DNA of 20,309 bases from DATJMJ01 sp035508795 (GTDB lineage Bacteria > Actinomycetota > Acidimicrobiia > Acidimicrobiales > Palsa-688), in contig DATJMJ010000052.1 in assembly GCA_035508795.1 (NCBI GenBank), positions 1-20,309 of the forward strand. The letters are read 5' to 3'. Below are positions 5,285 to 12,538 of the stretch, one piece after another (the first letter of the stretch is position 1; the number at the start of each line of letters is the position of its first letter). A program made the position numbers and the translations under genes. Under the pieces are notes generated by a model that was given only the letters and a program-made list of their open reading frames with translations, was not told where the DNA came from and searched no databases.

Positions 5285-8161
5285 ATGGCCAAGCCACTCG
5301 TAATCGTCGAGTCTCCTGCTAAGGCAAAGACAATCGCGGGCTTTCTCGGCAGCGGCTACATGGTCGAGCCGTCGATCGGGCACATACGGGACCTTCCGAG
5401 CGACGCGAGCGACATCCCGGCCGCTTACAAGGGTGAGCCCTGGGCCCGCCTCGGAGTGGACGTCGACAACGGCTTCAAGCCGCTCTATGTGATCGTCCCA
5501 GGCAAAAAGGACCGTGTGACCAGGCTCCGCTCCTTGTTGAAGGACGCGAGCGAGGTCTACCTTGCTACTGACGAAGACCGCGAAGGCGAGTCGATCGCGT
5601 GGCACCTGCTCGAGGTGCTCCATCCCCGGGTCCCCGTAAAGCGGATGGTTTTCCACGAGATCACGCCAGAGGCCATCCGCCGGGCCGTGGACCACTCGCG
5701 TGACCTCGACCGACGGCTCGTCGACGCGCAGGAGACGCGGAGGATCCTCGACAGGCTCTACGGTTACGAGGTCAGCCCGGTGCTGTGGCGCAAAGTGCTG
5801 CCGCGCCTTTCGGCCGGCCGGGTGCAGTCGGTGGCGACACGTCTCCTCGTAGAACGCGAGCGGGCGCGCATGAGGTTCCGTTCGGCCTCCTACTGGGACA
5901 TCGAGGGGCAGTTCCGGGCGGCGCCGGAGGGGGCACCCGACGGCAAAGCCAAAGGCGGGCCGAGTTTCAACGCACTTTTGGTAGCGCTCAACGGCAGCCG
6001 GCTGGCGACCGGGCGCGATTTCGGCGAGGACGGCCGCCTGGCACGCTCCGACGTCGTCCTCCTCGACGAAAGCGGTGCCCGCGGCCTCGCCGACCGGCTG
6101 GGCGGGGCGGACTTCTCGGTCCGCTCGACAGAGGAAAAGCCTTGGAAGCGCAGCCCTTACCCGCCTTTCATGACCTCGACGCTCCAGCAGGAAGCCGGCC
6201 GCAAGCTCCGTTTTTCCTCGGCGCGGACGATGCGCGTGGCCCAGGACCTGTACGAGGCCGGCCACATAACCTACATGCGCACGGACAGCACGACGCTTTC
6301 GGACCAGGCGCTCTCGGCGGCTCGCCATGTCGTCGAAGATCTCTACGGCCGGCAATACCTCCCTCCCGGTCCCCGGCGTTACGACAAGAAGGTCAAAAAC
6401 GCCCAGGAGGCTCACGAGGCCATCCGCCCCGCCGGCGACACCTTCCGCCACCCCGACCGCAGCGGGCTCAGCGGCGACCAGTTGAGGCTTTACGACCTGA
6501 TCTGGAAGCGCACGGTTGCATCTCAGATGGCCGACGCCGAGGGCCTGAGCGTCCAGGTGCGCATCGGCGCCAAGAGCTCGTCGGGCGAGGACGCGGAGTT
6601 CGCGGCAAACGGCCGGGTCGTCAGTTTCCCAGGGTTTTTGCGGGCTTATGTAGAGGGCTCGGACGACCCCGAAGCCGAGCTCGAAGACCGCGAGGTGCGC
6701 CTGCCGAGGCTCAAGCGCGCTGACCACGTCGATGCAACCGAGCTCAGGCCGGAGGGCCACGCGACACAGCCGCCGGCGCGCTACACCGAGGCTTCTCTCG
6801 TAAAGGCGTTGGAGGAGATGGGCGTAGGCCGTCCCTCGACTTACGCCTCGATCCTCGACACGGTCCAAAGCCGTGGCTACGTCTGGAAAAAGGGCACCGC
6901 CCTCGTCCCGTCCTGGACGGCGTTCGCCGTCGTGGGACTGCTCGAGGAACACTTCTCGAACCTGGTCGACTACGGCTTCACGGCCGAAATGGAAGAGGAT
7001 CTCGATGGCATCGCCCGAGGCGACCAGGAGTCGCTGCCGTGGCTGACGCGCTTCTATTTCGGGGCGCCCCAAAAAGACGCCAAAGAAGGTAGCGGTGGCG
7101 CCAAGGGCTCCGAGGGCCTCAAGCAAATGGTCGCCGAGCGGCTGGGCGAGATAGACGCCCGCGCCGTCAACTCGATCCCGGTCGGGGACGCCAGCGCGGG
7201 GATAGTCGTCCGGGTTGGCAGGTACGGCCCCTACCTCCAGGAGGCCGACGGCGAGAGGCGTGCTTCGCTGCCCGAGGACCTCGCGCCCGACGAGCTGACG
7301 ATGGAGCGGGCGCGCCAGCTGCTCGACGAGCCGGCCGGCGAACGGTCCGACCGCGAGCTCGGGGCCGACCCCGAGTCGGGCTTGCCCGTGCTCGTGCGGG
7401 CCGGGCGCTTTGGGCCTTACGTCCAGCTGGGCCGGGCAGAGGAACTCGCCACGAAACCGAAGACGTCGTCCCTGCTTTCAGGCATGAGCCCCGAAGAGGT
7501 GACCCTCGACGACGCGCTCAGGTTGTTGACGCTGCCTCGCACGCTCGGGCGGGCCCCAGGGAGCAAGGAGCCCGTGATCGCGGACAACGGCCGCTACGGG
7601 CCGTACGTCGTCCAGGGCAAGGAGTACCGCTCGCTCGAAAACGAGGAGCAGCTCTTCACAGTGACCCTGGACGAAGCCCTCGAGCTCCTCTCCAAGCCGC
7701 GGGCGCGCCGCAGCCGCCAGGCGGTAGAGCCGTTGGCCGAGCTCGGCAACGACCCCACGAGTGGCGGCAAGGTCGTCGTCAAAGAGGGCAGGTTCGGCCC
7801 CTACGTGACCGACGGCACTGTCAACGCCTCCCTTCGCCGTGGCGACACCATCGAAAACCTGACGCTCGACAGGGCGGCAGAGTTGCTCGCCGACCGCCGG
7901 GCAAGGGCCGAGGCCGAAGCTGCGAGCGGGGCCCCAGCAAGACGTGGCCGGGGCCGGGCCGGGGCCAGGCCGGCGGCCGCACGTGCGTCTACGAGCAAGG
8001 CCAAAGCTGCCCCGGTGCGCAAGGCCACCGCCGCCCGGAAGGCCACCGCCGCCCGGAAGGCCTCTGCGACGAAAAAAGCGGCGCCGGCCAAGAAAGCTGC
8101 CACCGCAAAAAGGGCCACCGGGGCCAAAAAGACGCCCGGGGCCGCAACCAAGAAGTCCTAG
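5285..8161 (+). CDS. topA: DNA topoisomerase I (type IA)
   Basis: A 958-residue type IA topoisomerase that relaxes negative supercoils. The Toprim domain opens at LVIVESPAKAKTIAGFL (Glu9 of VESPAKA is catalytic) and carries the metal-binding acidic triad in ATDEDREGESIAWH. The active-site tyrosine is Tyr330 in HITYMRTDST. The C-terminus lacks zinc fingers and instead has four Topo_C repeats, each with a GR(Y/F)GPY core at about residues 643, 705, 768 and 834. It ends in a Lys/Ala-rich tail (about 900-958), as in other actinobacterial TopA proteins, where such tails aid processivity and DNA binding. The ATG directly follows the hppA TAG (5282-5284) with only a weak ribosome binding site (AAAGAG), suggesting translational coupling. 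It is convergent with the next gene, with eight bases between the stops. Confidence 0.97.
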   Translation: MAKPLVIVESPAKAKTIAGFLGSGYMVEPSIGHIRDLPSDASDIPAAYKGEPWARLGVDVDNGFKPLYVIVPGKKDRVTRLRSLLKDASEVYLATDEDREGESIAWHLLEVLHPRVPVKRMVFHEITPEAIRRAVDHSRDLDRRLVDAQETRRILDRLYGYEVSPVLWRKVLPRLSAGRVQSVATRLLVERERARMRFRSASYWDIEGQFRAAPEGAPDGKAKGGPSFNALLVALNGSRLATGRDFGEDGRLARSDVVLLDESGARGLADRLGGADFSVRSTEEKPWKRSPYPPFMTSTLQQEAGRKLRFSSARTMRVAQDLYEAGHITYMRTDSTTLSDQALSAARHVVEDLYGRQYLPPGPRRYDKKVKNAQEAHEAIRPAGDTFRHPDRSGLSGDQLRLYDLIWKRTVASQMADAEGLSVQVRIGAKSSSGEDAEFAANGRVVSFPGFLRAYVEGSDDPEAELEDREVRLPRLKRADHVDATELRPEGHATQPPARYTEASLVKALEEMGVGRPSTYASILDTVQSRGYVWKKGTALVPSWTAFAVVGLLEEHFSNLVDYGFTAEMEEDLDGIARGDQESLPWLTRFYFGAPQKDAKEGSGGAKGSEGLKQMVAERLGEIDARAVNSIPVGDASAGIVVRVGRYGPYLQEADGERRASLPEDLAPDELTMERARQLLDEPAGERSDRELGADPESGLPVLVRAGRFGPYVQLGRAEELATKPKTSSLLSGMSPEEVTLDDALRLLTLPRTLGRAPGSKEPVIADNGRYGPYVVQGKEYRSLENEEQLFTVTLDEALELLSKPRARRSRQAVEPLAELGNDPTSGGKVVVKEGRFGPYVTDGTVNASLRRGDTIENLTLDRAAELLADRRARAEAEAASGAPARRGRGRAGARPAAARASTSKAKAAPVRKATAARKATAARKASATKKAAPAKKAATAKRATGAKKTPGAATKKS
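8021..8056 (+). repeat. Two perfect 18-bp tandem repeats in the topA tail
   Basis: The unit AAGGCCACCGCCGCCCGG occurs at 8021-8038 and again without change at 8039-8056, and the next 6 bases begin a third copy. It encodes KATAAR twice in the Lys/Ala-rich tail. Such tails vary in length between strains by repeat expansion. Confidence 0.85.
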
Positions 8162-8169
8162 CCGCCGGG

Positions 8170-9603
8170 TCATCTCGCGCGGGTTACCACCAGGTCCCCG
8201 ACGCCGACGTGGGCGTCAATTGTCAATCGGTCGCTGTCCCGGCCGTGGTTGCCCGCGGCCGTGGTGCCGTTGCGGCGTGCACCGCTGCCCGGGACGCCCA
8301 AGACGTCGACATTGCCGATGCCCGTGCGAGCGTTGACCGTGACCGACGCGTCGCGAGGGACCACGACGGAAAGTTCACCGATCCCGACGGACATGTCGAC
8401 GGTCTTGGCGGCGGAGAACGTCACGGCGGAGAGGTCGACGTGCAGGCTGCCGATCCCTTCCCTGTAGGTGCCGTGAACCTCGGCGACGCTCGAGGGGGCA
8501 TAACTGCTCGCACCGACGCCGCCGCGAAAGGACCCACCTCCGGCAAGCACCGCCACGACCACTACCACCGCCAGGAACGACAAGACGGCGACGAGGCTGG
8601 TCCCCCTTTGCCGCCGGCAGGGGGGCCTGTACGCCACCGTCGAGCCTTGCGTACCGGGCGGGCCCTGCGGGGAGGAGCCCGGGGCGGAGAAGCCCGGGGC
8701 GGGAGCCGGCCCGGGAGCCGGCCCGGGCTGAGGGGCACTTGCCGTGGGGACCCCGGCCGCCTGCAGCTGTTCTTTCGCCCAGCCTGCTGCCGCCCACTGG
8801 GCTGCCGACCAATCGGCCGCCGCCTGCGCTTCGGGCCCGTCCTCCGCGGGGTGAGGGTCGCTGCCGGACGAGCCCGGAGCTTCGCCGTAGGCCTGCCCGC
8901 CCTGCTGCCCGCCCTGCCATTGGTCGTCGGCTGCAGGGGAGGGCGGTGGCGAGGAGGGCACCGGGCTCCCGGGAGGGGCGCCCGGTGCACCGGTGGGTGC
9001 TGCCGGGCCCGGTGGGCGGTCCGGGCCTCCGAAGGCATGGTGCCATTGCGAAGGCGGCCCGTAACGGGTGAGCGCCCACACCGCGATGGCCGCCAGCACC
9101 AAAACGAAGGGCAGCGCTCCCCAGTGCAACCCTGGCCCGGTCCCGAACGACCAGGCGATGGCCAGCACGACGGCGCCGAGGACGATTGCCCAAGAGCGTG
9201 CGGAGCGGTCCCAGTCGTGCCAGGGGCGCCCCGAGAACACGTGCTGCGCCGTACTGCTTGGGCCGCCTGGACCGGCCAGGCCGCCTGCGCCCGTCCCCGG
9301 AGCGTCCTCGGGCACCAGGGCCCAGGCGAGGACGTAGAGCAGGATGCCGCCGAAGACAGCCAGGAAGACCACCGAGACGATGACAAAGGCGATCCGCAGG
9401 GCGGTGGCGTCGACCCCGAGGTAGTCGCTGAGGCCCCCTGCAACGCCCGCAATGCACCGGTTGGTCCTGCTGCGGCGGAGCCTGCGCGAGGCTGGAGGGC
9501 CGGGGTGGGGCGGGGGGTAAGGCGGGGGCGTGGCGCCGTACGCTCCGCCGAAGGGGGGAGGGGCAGTTGTGCCCGAAGCTTGCTGGTCCATATCTACGAT
9601 CAT
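8170..9603 (-). CDS. PspC-domain membrane protein with LiaF-like C-terminal domain
   Basis: A protein of about 477 residues. After a Pro/Gly-rich N-terminus comes a PspC domain (RCIAGVAGGLSDYLGVDATA, then a long hydrophobic stretch ending LAWALVPED, about residues 40-100). Two further membrane segments follow (WAIVLGAVVLAIAWSFG and LPFVLVLAAIAVWAL), then a Pro/Gly/Ala linker of about 140 residues, another membrane segment (SLVAVLSFLAVVVVVAVLAG) and a C-terminal beta-rich domain of about 110 residues. Repeated hydrophobic-Gly patterns in that domain (VGIGELSVVVP, GIGNVDVLGV, VGVGDLVVTRAR) resemble the LiaF/YvqF C-terminal fold. PspC and LiaF proteins act in envelope-stress sensing. The gene diverges from a kinase that also starts with a PspC domain. 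ATG at 9603 is chosen; TTG 9609 and ATG 9591 are alternatives, none with a strong ribosome binding site. Confidence 0.85.
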   Translation of the reverse strand: MIVDMDQQASGTTAPPPFGGAYGATPPPYPPPHPGPPASRRLRRSRTNRCIAGVAGGLSDYLGVDATALRIAFVIVSVVFLAVFGGILLYVLAWALVPEDAPGTGAGGLAGPGGPSSTAQHVFSGRPWHDWDRSARSWAIVLGAVVLAIAWSFGTGPGLHWGALPFVLVLAAIAVWALTRYGPPSQWHHAFGGPDRPPGPAAPTGAPGAPPGSPVPSSPPPSPAADDQWQGGQQGGQAYGEAPGSSGSDPHPAEDGPEAQAAADWSAAQWAAAGWAKEQLQAAGVPTASAPQPGPAPGPAPAPGFSAPGSSPQGPPGTQGSTVAYRPPCRRQRGTSLVAVLSFLAVVVVVAVLAGGGSFRGGVGASSYAPSSVAEVHGTYREGIGSLHVDLSAVTFSAAKTVDMSVGIGELSVVVPRDASVTVNARTGIGNVDVLGVPGSGARRNGTTAAGNHGRDSDRLTIDAHVGVGDLVVTRAR

Positions 9604-9637
9604 CGCCAACCCCGGGCGGGTTGGCTATTGGGGGTTA

Positions 9638-9656
9638 CCCTGACCGGCCCCTGACC
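9638..9656. promoter_or_regulatory. Direct repeat CCCTGACC with 11-bp period in the divergent promoter region
   Basis: CCCTGACC occurs at 9638-9645 and again at 9649-9656, spaced by GGC, so the copies lie on the same face of the helix. The repeat sits in the only shared intergenic space of the PspC membrane protein and the kinase/regulator operon. It is a candidate binding site for the LuxR-type regulator at 11061-11831; this is inferred from position and spacing only. Confidence 0.4.
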
Positions 9657-9744
9657 TTGGCGACCCTCTTGTGGCCGGCATATCCGGGCACTTCTGGGGC
9701 CTGCCGGCGTCGCTTGTGAAGCCGGGGGGTGGGACTATGGATCC

Positions 9745-11064
9745 ATGGCCGCTCCCGACTTGCAGCCAACGCCTCCAACCACCCCGGCAGAGGTTGCGCG
9801 GCCGGCCCGTGCCCCTGGCTGGGGGCAGCTGAGGAGGTCGGCCGACGACCGTGCTGTCGCCGGCGTGGCCGGTGCTTTTGCTCACAAGCTGAACGTCACC
9901 CCTTTGGCGGCCCGGGCGGCCTTCGTGGCGCTCTCGTTTGCGGGCGGCCTCGGGATCGCCCTGTACCTCGCCGCCTGGCTGTGGGTGCCTCCGGCCGACG
10001 GAGGCGAGCCGGTCCTCCGCCGGGCCCTCGCCGACCACCGGACGCTCGCCCTCGTGGCCGCGGCGGCAAGCGGCCTGGGAGCTCTCATGGTGGCAGTTTC
10101 GGCACTGGGGTCGGTCCCGTTGCTCGGGCTCTTCTCCCCGGGCCTCATAAGCCTCCCGGCCCTGATCGCCGTCTGGAGGGACGCGGGAACGGGCGACCGC
10201 GACGCGATAAGGCGGTTCGTCGGCGTGGTCAGCGGAGCGGGCGTGGCGGCGTCGCCGACGGGGCGGCGGCTCGTGCTCGCCGGCGCGAGGCTCGCTGTCG
10301 GCCTATTGCTGATAACGGCCGGCACCTCGACCCTGGTGGCCCCCAAGCACCTGAACGGGGCCGACATAGTGGTCGCCTTCGCCGCGATCGGTGTCGTGGC
10401 CGGGGTCTCGCTCATACTCGCGCCGTGGTGGCTCCGCCTCGGGCGCGAGCTTTCGGCCGAGCGGCGCGAGCGCGCCCGCGCCGAGGAGCGAGCCGAGGTG
10501 GCCGCCCACGTCCACGACTCGGTCCTCCACACCCTCGCGCTGATACAGCGTTCGGCAGAAGACCCCCAGCAAGTCCAGCGCCTTGCCCGGGCGCAGGAAC
10601 GCGAGCTCAGGTCATGGTTGTTCGGCGGAGGCCGGGCGCCGGCGAACCTGCCGCCGAGCCTCGCCGCCGCGCTCGCCGTCGTGCAGCGCGACGTCGAGGC
10701 CGACCACGGCGTGCGGGTGGAACTGGTGACGGTCGGGGACGCCGCACTCGACGAGCAACTTGGCGCTCTCGTTGCAGCGGCGCGCGAAGCGGCCGTCAAC
10801 TCGGCCAAGTGGTCGGGCGACGACGTCGTTTCCATTTACGCGGAAGTGGAGCCCGAACTCGTCTCGGTGTTCGTGCGGGACCGGGGGAAAGGCTTTGACC
10901 CCGGGGCGGTCGCGCCCGACAGGAAGGGCCTCAGCGAGTCGGTCCACGCCAGGATGAGGCGCAACGGCGGGACGTCTTCGGTGCGGAGCACCATCGGGGA
11001 GGGGACAGAAGTGATAGTGACCATGCCGCGGACGCCGCGGACGCCGGGGACGGCCGGGGGGTGA
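9745..11064 (+). CDS. PspC-domain sensor histidine kinase (NarL/LiaS-type)
   Basis: A 439-residue membrane kinase. The N-terminus carries a PspC-like domain (DRAVAGVAGAFAHKLNVTPL then hydrophobic residues ending AAWLWVPPAD, about 34-95). Further membrane segments follow (LALVAAAASGLGALMVAVSAL, the PLLGLFSPGLISLPALIAVW region, LVLAGARLAVGLLLITAG and VVAFAAIGVVAGVSLIL). The HisKA_3-like box ERAEVAAHVHDSVLHTL puts the phosphoacceptor at His257, followed by the usual Asp258. The ATPase domain has the N-box AAREAAVNSAKWSG, G1 VRDRGKGFDP and a terminal GEGTEVIVTMP. It is expected to phosphorylate the regulator encoded next, whose GTG start overlaps this stop by four bases. Actinobacterial relatives pair PspC kinases with LuxR regulators. 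ATG 9745 was chosen; an out-of-frame ATG lies at 9737. Confidence 0.93.
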   Translation: MAAPDLQPTPPTTPAEVARPARAPGWGQLRRSADDRAVAGVAGAFAHKLNVTPLAARAAFVALSFAGGLGIALYLAAWLWVPPADGGEPVLRRALADHRTLALVAAAASGLGALMVAVSALGSVPLLGLFSPGLISLPALIAVWRDAGTGDRDAIRRFVGVVSGAGVAASPTGRRLVLAGARLAVGLLLITAGTSTLVAPKHLNGADIVVAFAAIGVVAGVSLILAPWWLRLGRELSAERRERARAEERAEVAAHVHDSVLHTLALIQRSAEDPQQVQRLARAQERELRSWLFGGGRAPANLPPSLAAALAVVQRDVEADHGVRVELVTVGDAALDEQLGALVAAAREAAVNSAKWSGDDVVSIYAEVEPELVSVFVRDRGKGFDPGAVAPDRKGLSESVHARMRRNGGTSSVRSTIGEGTEVIVTMPRTPRTPGTAGG

Positions 11065-11831
11065 CCGGCTTCGGCGAGCCTGGCGCACAAGATGGCGGTG
11101 CACACGGTGGCGGTGCACACGGTGGCGCTGCACACGGTGGCGGTGCGGCGGCGTGCGCAGGCGAGGCCGCAGCGCTGCGGGTCTTCCTGGTCGACGACCA
11201 CCAGCTCTTCAGGGCGGGGGCGCGCCACGAGATAAGCCGCACCGGGGATGCAGAAATTGTCGGTGAAGCAGGCGACGTGGCCAGTGCCGTAGCCGGGATT
11301 TGCGCCGCAGAGCCCGATGTCGTGCTCGTCGACATCCACATGCCCGACGGCGGCGGCCCCGAGGTCATACGGAAAGTGCTGGTTTCCAGGCCGGCTGTTC
11401 GGTTCCTGGCTCTGTCGGTCTCGGACGCGGCCGAAGACGTCATTGCGGCGATACGCGCCGGCGCGCGCGGTTATGTCACGAAGACCATTTCGACAGCCGA
11501 ACTGATGGACGCCCTTCATCTCGTGGCCGGAGGAGATGCCGTTTTTTCGCCCAGGCTTGCGGGTTTTGTGCTCGACGCCTTCGCCTCGGCGCCGCTGCCG
11601 GCCGATGTGCACCTCGACCCCGAGCTCGACCAGTTGACGAGCCGTGAACGCGAGGTGCTCCGCCTGATCGCTCGCGGCTACGCCTACAAGGAGGTCGCCC
11701 GGGAGCTCTTCATTTCGGTGAAAACGGTCGAGTCGCATGTCTCCGCCGTGCTCCGGAAGCTGCAGCTTTCCAACCGGTACCAGTTGACGAAATGGGCGAT
11801 CGAACGCCGGCTCGTGCCACCGGCGCAATAG
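11061..11831 (+). CDS. LuxR/NarL-family response regulator
   Basis: A 256-residue regulator. The receiver domain (about residues 36-155) begins LRVFLVDDHQLFRAGARHE, has the phosphoacceptor Asp91 in VVLVDIHMPDGGG, and the switch Thr/Ser and Lys region in LALSVSD and GYVTKTIS. The C-terminal LuxR helix-turn-helix (about 190-245) reads LTSREREVLRLIARG and ISVKTVESHVSAVLRKL. The start is the GTG at 11061, overlapping the kinase stop (GTGA), so the pair is translationally coupled. Residues 1-35 are an unusual Gly/Ala/His-rich extension made by 15-bp repeats, absent from ordinary family members; no alternative common start codon lies between it and the receiver. The regulator likely controls the divergent PspC membrane protein and its own operon. 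Confidence 0.93.
   Translation: MTGFGEPGAQDGGAHGGGAHGGAAHGGGAAACAGEAAALRVFLVDDHQLFRAGARHEISRTGDAEIVGEAGDVASAVAGICAAEPDVVLVDIHMPDGGGPEVIRKVLVSRPAVRFLALSVSDAAEDVIAAIRAGARGYVTKTISTAELMDALHLVAGGDAVFSPRLAGFVLDAFASAPLPADVHLDPELDQLTSREREVLRLIARGYAYKEVARELFISVKTVESHVSAVLRKLQLSNRYQLTKWAIERRLVPPAQ
11086..11145 (+). repeat. Four 15-bp tandem repeats encoding AHGGG-like units
   Basis: Units CACACGGTGGCGGTG at 11101-11115 and 11131-11145 are identical; the copy at 11116-11130 has one change (C for G), and a degenerate copy, CACAAGATGGCGGTG, precedes them at 11086-11100. In the reading frame they specify AQDGG, AHGGG, AHGGA, AHGGG at the N-terminus of the response regulator. The 15-bp period keeps the frame, so copy number can change without breaking the gene. 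Confidence 0.9.
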
Positions 11832-11862
11832 GTCGGGGCGCTCATAAGCGGCGCCGCCGCCT

Positions 11863-11883
11863 GGCCCGGCACCGGGCCCGGTG
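11863..11883 (+). terminator. GC-rich palindromes after the response-regulator gene
   Basis: About 30 bases after the stop, GGCCCG (11863-11868) / CGGGCC (11873-11878) can form a hairpin with loop GCAC. Overlapping it, CACCGGGCCCGGTG (11870-11883) is a perfect 14-bp palindrome. There is no U-tract; an I-shaped terminator of the kinase-regulator operon is likely, though a site controlling tmk is possible. Confidence 0.45.
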
Positions 11884-11923
11884 GCCACGATGGGCCTGAG
11901 CCGTCTGGCGCTACCTTGGTCCG

Positions 11924-12538
11924 GTGGCCCACCTCATCGTCCTCGAAGGTGGCGAAGGGGTTGGTAAGTCCACCCAAGCCGAGAGACTGGCCGAGCGCCT
12001 CGGCGCCGTCCTCACGCGCGAGCCTGGAGGCACGCGCCTAGGCGAACAACTGCGCGGCTTGCTGCTCGGCACATCGGCCACGCCTCCGGTCGCGAGAGCC
12101 GAAGCCCTTATGATGCTCGCCGCCCGGGCGCAGCATGTGTCGGAGGTAATCGACCCGGCGCTGGCAAGGGGACAGGACGTCGTCTGCGACCGGTATTCGG
12201 GTTCCACGCTCGCCTACCAGGGTTACGGGCGCGGCCTGCCTGTTGGTGAGCTAGCCGAGCTCGACAGGTGGGCGGCCGCCGGGAGGGGCCCGGACCTGGT
12301 TGTGCTGCTCGACTTGCCTGTCGAAATAGCACGGGCCCGCCTGAGGGACAGCCACCCCGACCGCTTCGAGGGTGAAGGTGACGATTTCCTGGACAGAGTA
12401 AGGCACGGTTTCCTCGAGTTGGCGGCGGCAGACCCGCTCCGCTGGCGGACGATCGACGCCTCCGGCCCGGTCGGCCAAGTTGCCGCCGCAGTGTCCGAGG
12501 CCGTGGCTGCCACCTTTTCCGGGGGCCTTGGGCGATGA
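11924..12538 (+). CDS. tmk: Thymidylate kinase
   Basis: A 204-residue dTMP kinase, normal length, which phosphorylates dTMP to dTDP with ATP for DNA synthesis. The P-loop is LEGGEGVGKST (Gly9-Thr17), followed by the substrate-binding REPGGTRLGEQLR, the DRYSGSTLAYQGYGR signature (about residues 88-102) and the LID region DSHPDRFEGEGDDF. GTG at 11924 is the start demanded by the P-loop position. No Shine-Dalgarno is present, but TACCTT (11912-11917) stands six bases upstream and could be the -10 of a leaderless transcript. The stop overlaps the next ATG as ATGA, giving a coupled tmk-holB pair, an arrangement common in bacteria. Confidence 0.96.
   Translation: MAHLIVLEGGEGVGKSTQAERLAERLGAVLTREPGGTRLGEQLRGLLLGTSATPPVARAEALMMLAARAQHVSEVIDPALARGQDVVCDRYSGSTLAYQGYGRGLPVGELAELDRWAAAGRGPDLVVLLDLPVEIARARLRDSHPDRFEGEGDDFLDRVRHGFLELAAADPLRWRTIDASGPVGQVAAAVSEAVAATFSGGLGR

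Noticed and set aside
2120..7126. Open antisense frame of 1668 codons opposite the regulator gene, hppA and topA
   Set aside because: Its composition is Arg/Asp/His/Gly/Pro-rich without motifs, and hppA and topA lie in the same forward frame, so GC-rich codon bias explains one long open shadow frame. The forward genes are unambiguous.
8209..9654. Rightward open frame of 481 codons opposite the PspC/LiaF gene
   Set aside because: Low-complexity Arg/Gly/Pro sequence without domains; the leftward frame has a clear PspC domain and membrane segments.
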